Shown piece by piece: positions 53,901 to 60,069 of a stretch of 64,000 bases of DNA (position 1 is the first letter of the stretch; each line of letters starts with the position of its first letter). The position numbers were made by a program, and so were the translations under genes. The stretch covers positions 248,001-312,000 of the forward strand of contig CBINHC010000003.1 of NCBI GenBank assembly GCA_966250385.1, written 5' to 3'. Below the pieces are notes generated by a model that was given only the letters and a program-made list of their open reading frames with translations, was not told where the DNA came from and did no database searches. Source of the DNA: DASWTL01 sp966250385 (GTDB taxonomy: Bacteria > Bacteroidota > Bacteroidia > Sphingobacteriales > Sphingobacteriaceae).

Positions 53901-54646
53901 TGATCCGGGAATACAATACCATGATCAGTGCACTGGAGGACAGTGCGGACAAGCTGGCCAGGTCGGAGCGGGAGAACGCCTGGCGGGAAATGGCCAAACA
54001 GATCGCGCATGAGATCAAGAATCCGCTTACGCCTCTTAAGCTGGGCGTCCAGCTCCTTGAGAAATCCTGGAAAGAGAACGATCCGAATTTCAACCGGAAG
54101 TTCGAAAAGTTCAGTAAATCGTTCATTGAACAGATTGAGAGCCTGTCCCTGATCGCTTCCGAGTTTTCAAATTTCGCAAAAATGCCGGATACTGTGCTTC
54201 GGACCGTAAACCTGAAGGATATCCTGGACCGGTCGGTTGAGGTATACAGCCAGGACGAACGGGTATCCATTTCATTTACGGACAAGTCGAGGGTGGATAG
54301 CCTGCTGGTTAAAGGCGATAAGGATCAGCTCCTCCGGTCATTTAATAACCTGATCAAAAACTCGGTCGAAGCCATACCGGAAGGAAGGAAGGGAAGGGTT
54401 CAGATCGTTCTTGAGCTCCTGACGGGCTATGCCAGGGTCACGATCTGCGATAACGGGAACGGAATCCCGGAAAGCGTCCAGGAAAGGATCTTCATGCCGA
54501 ACTTCACCACCAAGAGTTCCGGAACCGGGCTGGGGCTTGCCTTTGTCAAACAGGCCATAGAAAATATGGGCGGGTCCATCAGTTACGAAACGGTCATGGA
54601 AGAGGGGACCACCTTTTACCTGAATATCCCGGTAATCGGGTCCTGA
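50924..54646 (+). CDS. large NtrY-like membrane sensor histidine kinase
   Basis: A 1240-residue kinase. The TTG at 50924 is used because it is needed to include the first helix (RALLFVLTLVFACTAITVH). The order is helix 1, an extracytoplasmic part (about 30-205), a group of about six helices (about 208-465), a second extracytoplasmic part to about 720, another helix pair around a second sensor region, a HAMP-like segment near 960, HisKA with AKQIAHEIKNPLTPLKL (His1029) and HATPase with NLIKNSVEAIP, DNGNGI and GTGLGLAF. The kinase core is NtrY type. No response regulator is adjacent. The start lies 31 bp after the intron. Confidence 0.85.
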   Translation: MNTQLKVRALLFVLTLVFACTAITVHQVFDKKEILASEAALLKRNLHAKESFVARFLADSANFEALKSAGENEEWALKFIPEFRDKRKIYLQTFEDHQVRFWNSVEINFPADTSIPEGSSFHLFSNGWYETIKKSSGNFSVVCFIPIKSRYPYTNRYLENEFSEDLIKEKNLSIAAFNDRNVYNIKNFEGKYLFSVKLKPGVGNSFLAGFELSMTFLSVLCLVVLITYLCIMIAERGYVKTAVLTSFLVSGLLALVNFRYRNLHEAFAIDLFDPVHYSTPYFYSIGDFLIYVLLALWVVMFVYSYRYKLRFSRGTAGLAASATIFAAAGVVLVLAGYMLDKIFSDLVFKSSISFDVSNVLNLNWLSWLAMVILCFCLLGFWLLAETAIAIGASLKLSNIQRFRIFLSGCGLAAITGIVSGDFNIFFLLFASVLLVQAWRAYGGRQYTVSHMIFIIAIYALMVSYKLSQFQTRKELEFRKEIVKKLELADDPNAVLLFSRIEKDIANDPEVIRYFTSGGDVKKLEVRIGQQYLTGYLSRYEFQVYPFSASSRPIGDSVHVSLAGYKNLVLSGSMKVSDYFYRISNTFGYQNYFALVPVRKGDTLLGTMVLELKSQQVINTPMNSSILAAGNITEEFNMSGYSYAFYRDGRLLTQYGPYTYSLVNGDYSAVLHNFNRMVRRDLDFEMYDHLIYRPTPFKLIVVSKPVNNFTTQLAAISFIYIVLVAFVAVVSLVRELWINFRRYNFRISHYRIKYFLHMNHMLYKTRIQLSMVGTVVSTLIITGIITFYNISQQYRAQQSQSLLEKINRITEGFNKELFRNSSLPLNAQTELAISSFAKINAADLNLYNTRGELVYTTQPKLYKGGFLAPRINPQAYVYLHKLHKLEYVNTETFGTLKYITAYSAIRNNRNEPMGYLSLPYLTNEQEYEEKVGVFLNALINVYTLVFVAIGFFAVFLANKITGPLTLIQKILSETKIGRKNEPIVWDHHDEIGDLIREYNTMISALEDSADKLARSERENAWREMAKQIAHEIKNPLTPLKLGVQLLEKSWKENDPNFNRKFEKFSKSFIEQIESLSLIASEFSNFAKMPDTVLRTVNLKDILDRSVEVYSQDERVSISFTDKSRVDSLLVKGDKDQLLRSFNNLIKNSVEAIPEGRKGRVQIVLELLTGYARVTICDNGNGIPESVQERIFMPNFTTKSSGTGLGLAFVKQAIENMGGSISYETVMEEGTTFYLNIPVIGS

Positions 54647-54747
54647 AAGTCAAAACCTGTTCCCTTTTCTCGCTGAGTTTCAATCAGTGAACTATCCATT
54701 GGCTAAAAACCAATGGGCTTCTCAGCCCATACGCACAGCCTGATGGC

Positions 54748-55261
54748 TCACGTTAACGGTTGAAGGTCGGCTCCGCAACCCGAAGTTCTTAATATTGATA
54801 GAGCGTTGCAATCTCTTTCGTGCGTTGTTCGGCACGATTGACAAGGTACTGTTTTAACCTCGCCTTTGAACTGGCGGTGAAAGATGCAGGTAACGTCTTT
54901 CAGCTTCGGAAGAAAGATGGTGCTGTTCCCAAAGTCTGTTTTCACCCCATGCGGAAACTGTATGGAGTGCTTGCGATGCTTTGATTTAAACTTTGGAAGC
55001 CACCACCTTTAAAGAATTGGGTGTAGGCATTATCTAAGTTTCTCAGACTCATTTGAAGCGTTTGCGAAGGACACTCATGCAGCCATGTTGCTTCAGTATC
55101 TTTCAATTCCTTCCTTTGATTAGCAAGGTCTATACAGCCCATGCTTGCAACTTAGTCTCCAAACCTAAGTTGTAAACAAATCTTACGCTGCCGAAGAATT
55201 TAGCCGGTTGGCTTTTTTGTTCTTCGGTTGTTAAAATGGCGTATTCGTAGGCTTTCAGCAT
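54748..55261 (-). pseudogene. tnpB relic (frameshifted and internally deleted)
   Basis: From the ATG at 55261 the minus strand reads MLKAYEYAILTTEEQ and FFGSVRFVYNLGLETKL, the TnpB N-terminus, then meets a stop near 55123. In the next frame WLHECPSQTLQMSLRNLDNA and FFKGG continue TnpB. After another shift come FLPKLKDVTCIFHRQFKGEV and directly CQSCRTTHERDCNA, the last part of the zinc finger and final catalytic Asp region. The RuvC core between these is deleted, so no nuclease can be made. Confidence 0.82.
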
Positions 55262-55379
55262 TGATGTAAAGGTAAATGATTTTCAAAACCCGCTACGTTT
55301 CTGTAAACCCTTTCATGTTCAGGTAAAAAGGGATTCACAAAACCTACGCTTCTACGTCTCGAAAATCTAACTGCCAGTC

Positions 55380-55570
55380 CACAAACCGTTCAAAGCAATA
55401 CTTAAAATGCCAGCTCATCTTCGTTTGCAAGTACAGAAAGAAGCTGGAACTTTTGGAAAGAACATACTTGCTGGTCAGATGGCTACTTCGTTTGTTCTAT
55501 TGGCGAAGCAAGTCGGGATACTGTCAGTCAGTATAGTCTTTCACAAGGCTAAAATCATTTGTGCCTTACA
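55380..55570 (+). pseudogene. tnpA (Y1 transposase) relic
   Basis: One frame reads CQLIFVCKYRKKLELL, like the TnpA N-terminus, and a second frame reads FWKEHTCWSDGYFVCSIGEA followed by SRDTVSQY, the TnpA segment just before and around the catalytic helix. The middle of the protein, including the HUH metal site, is missing. The element cannot transpose by itself. Confidence 0.75.
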
Positions 55571-55604
55571 TCCCACGGGGTTTTACGGCACGTAACAATA
55601 AAAA

Positions 55605-55633
55605 ACCTCCGCGATCCCGGGATCTGCGAAGGT
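55605..55633 (-). terminator. terminator of the coiled-coil protein gene
   Basis: On the minus strand ACCTTCGC-A-GATCCC pairs with GGGATC-GCGGAGGT and runs into TTTTTTA. It lies just outside the IS relic. Confidence 0.85.
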
Positions 55634-55668
55634 GTATCGGTATGGTCTGTCCGGTCTCCCGGCTTCAG

Positions 55669-56610
55669 CTATTTCAAGGTGACGGTTGAGCGGCCCATCG
55701 TGAACCCGTCTGCGTACAGGATGATCGTGTAGGTCCCTTTCTCAAACTTTCCGGGGTTGGTCCAGTCAATTGTAAAGGTCTTGCCGTCATTGGCGAATTC
55801 GATCGCGGTCCGGTAGGTATACTGGAGTTCCTCGCTGTCAGCCAGGAAGATACCGTCGGTCGCCGTTGTGATCAGGTTGCCGTTCGGATCGATCACACGC
55901 AGATAAATATCGTGCAGTCCCTTTTCTGCGATGTTGTTATCGGCCACCGTGAAGCTGACGCGCAGTTTCCTCGCGTTGTTGGCGCGGTTCACGTCGGCTT
56001 CTTTGCCGTTGTTCCGTACTTTCAGCGGGGTTACAGATATCCCGGATGCCTTCAGAGCGGATGCCGTTTTTACTTTGACGGACAGTTCCTGGTTCTGGCG
56101 TTCGGTCTCTTCAGCCTTTGCGGTTGCCGCCCGGACCGTCGTCCGGAGGCTGTCGCGCTCGATGGTCAGCGATTCATTCTGTTTCTTGAGGTCCTCGATA
56201 TCCGCCGTGTACTTGGTGACGAAATAGCGGAGTTGTTTGATGTCCTCCTGGGCCTTGGCGAGCTGACCCTGGGTCAGGGTCCCTTTCCTGAGGGCCGCAC
56301 GCAACTCAGCGATCTTTTGCCGGGCAGCCTCCTGCTCGGTTTTCATCTGTTCGGTCAGTTTGACGTTGGATGAATTGGCCTGTTCAAGGGCGAAGCTCGC
56401 CTTATCAAGTTCCGCTTCGATCTTGTCGACCTCGGTCTGGAGACTGGTCTTTTCGTCACTCAGGGTCACGATCCGGCTGTTGGCCTTTTTATCCTTGAAA
56501 AAAAGATAGGCATTGGTTCCTAGAAGGGCTACGATCACGGCGATCAAAAAATAGATCTTGTTCGAGTCCTTGTTGTTTCCGTTTGGCGCTGTCTGGTTAT
56601 CTGGTGTCAT
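55669..56610 (-). CDS. single-pass membrane protein with coiled coil and C-terminal beta domain
   Basis: A 313-residue protein of unknown function. A short polar N-terminus is followed by one helix (about 20-38, YFLIAVIVALLGTNAYLFF), a long coiled coil (about 45-175, heptads rich in Glu/Lys/Gln/Leu) and a beta-rich C-terminal domain (about 190-313) ending in GTYTIILYADGFTMGRSTV. It is probably anchored in the inner membrane with the coiled coil outside. Similar proteins are common in Bacteroidota and have no settled role. It stands alone with its own terminator. Confidence 0.8.
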   Translation of the reverse strand: MTPDNQTAPNGNNKDSNKIYFLIAVIVALLGTNAYLFFKDKKANSRIVTLSDEKTSLQTEVDKIEAELDKASFALEQANSSNVKLTEQMKTEQEAARQKIAELRAALRKGTLTQGQLAKAQEDIKQLRYFVTKYTADIEDLKKQNESLTIERDSLRTTVRAATAKAEETERQNQELSVKVKTASALKASGISVTPLKVRNNGKEADVNRANNARKLRVSFTVADNNIAEKGLHDIYLRVIDPNGNLITTATDGIFLADSEELQYTYRTAIEFANDGKTFTIDWTNPGKFEKGTYTIILYADGFTMGRSTVTLK

Positions 56611-56813
56611 GGATAGTCGTTCTTAATTAATCAATAGGTTAGTTTTAAGGCAGTTGTGTTTTCTTATCAATCATATCAATTCACTTAAACGCAAAAAACA
56701 ATCTTTATTATATACTGAAAACATGGAAAACTGTTTTATAGGGGGCCTATCTTTACAGGCCGCGGGATAGTAAAAGTAAGAAATTAGCGTTTAAGCATAA
56801 AAATCTCCTTTTC

Positions 56814-56821
56814 TATCTTTG
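56814..56821 (+). promoter_or_regulatory. -7 element of the GHL10 gene
   Basis: TATCTTTG matches TAnnTTTG, 21 bp before the ATG at 56843. The TTG at 56819 is part of this element, which argues against its use as a start codon. The rest of 56611-56813 is AT-rich and shows no gene. Confidence 0.6.
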
Positions 56822-56842
56822 CAGTTGCCAAAAAATAACGTG

Positions 56843-58384
56843 ATGAAGCGGACCCGACTGATTGTATGCCTGACCTTCCTGATTTTTGCCGTTTATGCCG
56901 AAACCTTTGCCCAGGGCTCCCCGGTAACAGAAGCGCCCAAACGCGAATTCCGCGGCGTATGGGTCGCGACGGTTGCCAATATAGACTGGCCGTCCCGGCC
57001 CGGACTGGACACTGAGCGCCAGAAGGAAGAACTGCTCCGGATCCTGAACGAGCACCAGAAAAGCAATATGAATGTGATCATGCTGCAGGTCCGGCCGTCA
57101 GCCGATGCGTTTTACGGCCGGGGAAGCGAGTTGTGGAGCCGGTTCCTTACCGGCCGGCAGGGAGAAGCGCCGGATCCGTTTTATGACCCGCTTGATTTTG
57201 CGATCACGGAGGCCCACAAGCGGGGGATGGAACTGCATGCCTGGATCAATCCCTACAGGGCGACGACCAACCTGGTCAGCGCGCAGATAAGCCCTGACCA
57301 CATCACGCGGCGGAAACCGGACTGGTTCTTTACATATGGAGGCAAGAAGTTGTTCAACCCGGGACTTCCCGAGGTCAGAGACTATATCAACGGGGTGGTC
57401 ATGGCGATCGTCCGCAATTACGATATTGACGGGATTCACTTTGACGACTATTTCTATCCGTATCCCGAGGCCGGTAAACCTATTCCTGACCTGGCGACCT
57501 TCCGGAAATACGGATCCGAGTTCAGAACCATCGAGGATTGGCGGCGGAATAACGTGGATGTCCTGATCCGTACATTGTCAGAGAATATCCGGAAAGAGAA
57601 GAAGCACGTTAAGTTCGGGATCAGCCCGTTTGGCATCTGGCTGAACAAATCCTCGCATCCGGCCGGCTCGGAGTCAACGGGGCTGGAGGGTTACAAGGCT
57701 CTGTACGGCGATGCGCGGAAGTGGATGGAAAACGGCTGGCTCGACTATATTAACCCGCAGGTGTATTTTCCGTTCTTCTATCGGCCGGCACCTTATGAGA
57801 AACTGGTGGACTGGTGGAGTGATAACGCCTTCGGAAGGCATGTCTACATCGGGCATGGGGTTTACCGGTCCACTGAGAACAAACCGGACTGGCGGAACCG
57901 TAGCCAACTGCCTGACCAGCTTCGGTATCTTCGCAAAAACAACCGGGTCCAGGGAAGCGTCTATTTCAGTTCTAAGTCGCTGACGAACAACCTGGCGGGA
58001 TTTGCAGACTCCTTAAGGAACAGTTTCTACAGCTACAGGGCGCTGCCGCCGGCCATGTTATGGGTTGATGAGGTCCCACCGCAGGCTCCTTCGGAATTGA
58101 AGGCTACTGTTCAGAACAAATGTGTACTGCTGAACTGGAAGGCGCCTGGAAAGGCTGCTGACGGCGAATCTGCATATGGCTATGTGGTCTACCGGTTTAC
58201 CGAAGTTGAGGATACCCGGATCGAAAACCCCGCCAATATCCTGAAGATCTCCTTCGATACCTCGACCAGCTTCCTGGACGAGACGGCAGTCGCCGGCATC
58301 CGCTACCGGTACCTGGTAACCGCCATCGACCGGATGAAGAATGAGAGCCTTCCTTCCAACCTTGAGGCGGCAGCGGTCGAATAG
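56843..58384 (+). CDS. secreted glycoside hydrolase-like 10 (GHL10/DUF187) protein
   Basis: A protein of about 513 residues. A signal peptide (MKRTRLIVCLTFLIFAVYAE) precedes a TIM barrel of the GHL10 family (about 35-370): EFRGVWVATVANIDWPS, the typical start, then GMELHAWINPYRAT, DGIHFDDYFYPYP and KFGISPFGIWLN. A C-terminal fibronectin type III-like domain follows (about 410-513). Family members are outer-surface hydrolases linked to glycan or cell-wall work, with few characterised. The start at 56843 is preferred over the TTG at 56819 because of the overlapping promoter. Confidence 0.9.
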   Translation: MKRTRLIVCLTFLIFAVYAETFAQGSPVTEAPKREFRGVWVATVANIDWPSRPGLDTERQKEELLRILNEHQKSNMNVIMLQVRPSADAFYGRGSELWSRFLTGRQGEAPDPFYDPLDFAITEAHKRGMELHAWINPYRATTNLVSAQISPDHITRRKPDWFFTYGGKKLFNPGLPEVRDYINGVVMAIVRNYDIDGIHFDDYFYPYPEAGKPIPDLATFRKYGSEFRTIEDWRRNNVDVLIRTLSENIRKEKKHVKFGISPFGIWLNKSSHPAGSESTGLEGYKALYGDARKWMENGWLDYINPQVYFPFFYRPAPYEKLVDWWSDNAFGRHVYIGHGVYRSTENKPDWRNRSQLPDQLRYLRKNNRVQGSVYFSSKSLTNNLAGFADSLRNSFYSYRALPPAMLWVDEVPPQAPSELKATVQNKCVLLNWKAPGKAADGESAYGYVVYRFTEVEDTRIENPANILKISFDTSTSFLDETAVAGIRYRYLVTAIDRMKNESLPSNLEAAAVE

Positions 58385-58386
58385 GG

Positions 58387-59133
58387 TCAGCTGTTCATTA
58401 CCGCCCCGTTATTGAGGTCAATGGCCTGGCCGGTGATCGAACGCTGTTTCAGCATGAAGGAGATCAGCTGGGCAACCTCCTCCGGTTCGCTCATTTTTCT
58501 TAAGGGTACGCTCTGCATGGCGATCTCGTGAAATTCGGCAGCACTGATGGAGAGTCCGCGGGCAATCCCCTCCATTCCTTCGACGGACATTTCCGTACGG
58601 ACCCAGCCCGGACATATGGCGTTCACCAGGATATTATCCGGGGCATACTGAACAGCCCAGGAGCGCATCAGTCCGAGCAGGCCGGCCTTGCTTGCACAAT
58701 AGGCCGAATAATTCTCTACCCCAAGGCGGGCCAGTACGGAAGAGGTGATGATGACGTGTCTGAACGGCTGTGCTGATTTTTTCAGGTGGGGGATCAGCGT
58801 ATTAACAAGATTGTATGTTCCCGTCAGGTTGGTATCCACGATCTCGTGCCAGCGATCGTGATCGCCCCAGTGGTTTTCGCCGCCGATTCCTGCGTTGGCC
58901 ATAATGCCGTCAACCGGCCTATCCGCAAGCTCCCCGGCAAGAATTTTCATGTCGGTCAGGGACCGGATGTCCCCGGTATGGATGCTGTGGCTGCCTTCCA
59001 GTCCGCGGAGGGTCTCCCTGAGATTTTGCTTATTCCGGCCGATCAGGATGCAGCGGTGTCCTTCGTTCGCCAGCTGTTTGGTGATCGCCCGTCCGATTCC
59101 GCTTCCCGCGCCTGTTATTACGTATGTTTTCAT
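58387..59133 (-). CDS. short-chain dehydrogenase/reductase
   Basis: A 248-residue classical SDR. TGAGSGIG near residue 7-14, NAGIGG near 81, the catalytic Ser in IITSS and YSAYCASK give the full Asn-Ser-Tyr-Lys set, and CPGWVRTEMS is the usual following block. The oxidoreductase substrate cannot be deduced; such enzymes act on fatty acyl, sugar or hydroxy compounds. It converges on the GHL10 gene with 2 bp between stops. Confidence 0.9.
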   Translation of the reverse strand: MKTYVITGAGSGIGRAITKQLANEGHRCILIGRNKQNLRETLRGLEGSHSIHTGDIRSLTDMKILAGELADRPVDGIMANAGIGGENHWGDHDRWHEIVDTNLTGTYNLVNTLIPHLKKSAQPFRHVIITSSVLARLGVENYSAYCASKAGLLGLMRSWAVQYAPDNILVNAICPGWVRTEMSVEGMEGIARGLSISAAEFHEIAMQSVPLRKMSEPEEVAQLISFMLKQRSITGQAIDLNNGAVMNS

Positions 59134-59179
59134 GTTTGATTCTTACCGTGGTTTCCGGTTGTGCTAAATCTATGCCGAA

Positions 59180-59965
59180 CTACTGCTTTCCTGCCGGAAT
59201 CAGGCCCCGTTTTTCGAGCTGATGAAGCCGGTCGAAAACGGAAAGATCGCCCATTCCGTAGATCTTATTGGCGGCTGAGAAGATCCGGTATATTTCCCGG
59301 GTATCCCTTTCGCCCGTCTGCAGGATCTTCAGGAGCTCGTGGTCGATTCGGTCCAGGCCTGCGGAATCCGGGAATCGTCCGAGGTGCGCCCGGAATGCCG
59401 GTTTCAATAGCGGCAGATTGCCGGTATCGCCATTGATGATGTTCCGGATATCCGCTTCCCGTCCGCTCCGGTAGGCATCCCATGCCGCTGAGGCGATCCG
59501 GAGATCTTCGCGGGTAAGCCGGACGCGCCCGGGTAGCAGTTTCTGCAGATCCCACGGGGCAAGTTCTCCGATCCCCCGGAATTCCGGGTACCCCGTAACT
59601 TCTGCGGGGCAGATCAGGTACAGGAGGTTGTCATCGGGATTCTTATGAAAGAAATCCAGCAGAAAGATGAGGTTGACCTGATCGGTCAGGTCGTACTCGA
59701 ACCAGAGGTTCACTTCCCGATACCGGTGATAATCTGCTAGCCGGTCATACTCGCTGACGACCTTTTGCATGTAATCTTCAGGTTCGGCTCCCGCAGTGCT
59801 TTGAAGATAGCGGGACCGGAGGCGGAAGAAGGCGCTGATCCCGGCCGCCTGAACGGGACCTTCCGAAAGAATCTCACGCCATACCAGGATATCGCCTTGC
59901 AGGTCGGTCTGCCGGAATTTATCCAGGGTGGCATCGCCGTTCAGGATATTCAGGACTTGTTCCAT
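59180..59965 (-). CDS. DUF1835-family protein
   Basis: A 261-residue protein of the DUF1835 family. The N-terminal block reads LNILNGDATLDKFRQTDLQG and DILVWREILSEGPVQ, the conserved G-D and W-x-D/E-x-L-x-x-GP pattern. A C-terminal helical part follows, like the DUF3658 region in relatives. No catalytic role is established. It is 46 bp upstream of the SDR and the pair may be co-transcribed. Confidence 0.8.
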   Translation of the reverse strand: MEQVLNILNGDATLDKFRQTDLQGDILVWREILSEGPVQAAGISAFFRLRSRYLQSTAGAEPEDYMQKVVSEYDRLADYHRYREVNLWFEYDLTDQVNLIFLLDFFHKNPDDNLLYLICPAEVTGYPEFRGIGELAPWDLQKLLPGRVRLTREDLRIASAAWDAYRSGREADIRNIINGDTGNLPLLKPAFRAHLGRFPDSAGLDRIDHELLKILQTGERDTREIYRIFSAANKIYGMGDLSVFDRLHQLEKRGLIPAGKQ

Positions 59966-60025
59966 TGTTTAAAGTTCGGTTTTCTTTTTCAACAATGATT
60001 CAGGGGCCCGGAAGAGAATAAAAAA

Positions 60026-60051
60026 AATCCCTGCCGGGTGTGGCAGGGATT
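60026..60051 (-). terminator. terminator of the M16 peptidase gene
   Basis: A 10-bp perfect stem (AATCCCTGCC with its complement) around GGGTGT; the A-run before it is the T-tract on the minus strand. Confidence 0.9.
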
Positions 60052-60069
60052 CTCGGCAAATCCGGATGT

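Larger units (their letters stand above)
54690..55600. mobile_element. decayed IS200/IS605-family element
   Basis: The 1 kb between the kinase and the coiled-coil gene holds shortened, divergent relics of tnpB (minus strand) and tnpA (plus strand), the arrangement of IS605-type elements. Overlapping hairpins at 54696-54716 (CCATTGG/CCAATGG) and 54714-54729 (TGGGCT/AGCCCA) lie beyond the tnpB 3' end, where such elements carry their right end and guide RNA. At the other side GTGCC and GGCAC at 55561-55591 form a weaker hairpin. Exact ends are not determined. Confidence 0.75.

Noticed and set aside
53057..54010. 317-codon open frame on the minus strand
   Set aside because: Antisense to the NtrY-like kinase; a shadow of its codon pattern.
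54690..55600. Active TnpB guide-nuclease locus
   Set aside because: The RuvC core is missing and the reading frame is broken at least twice.
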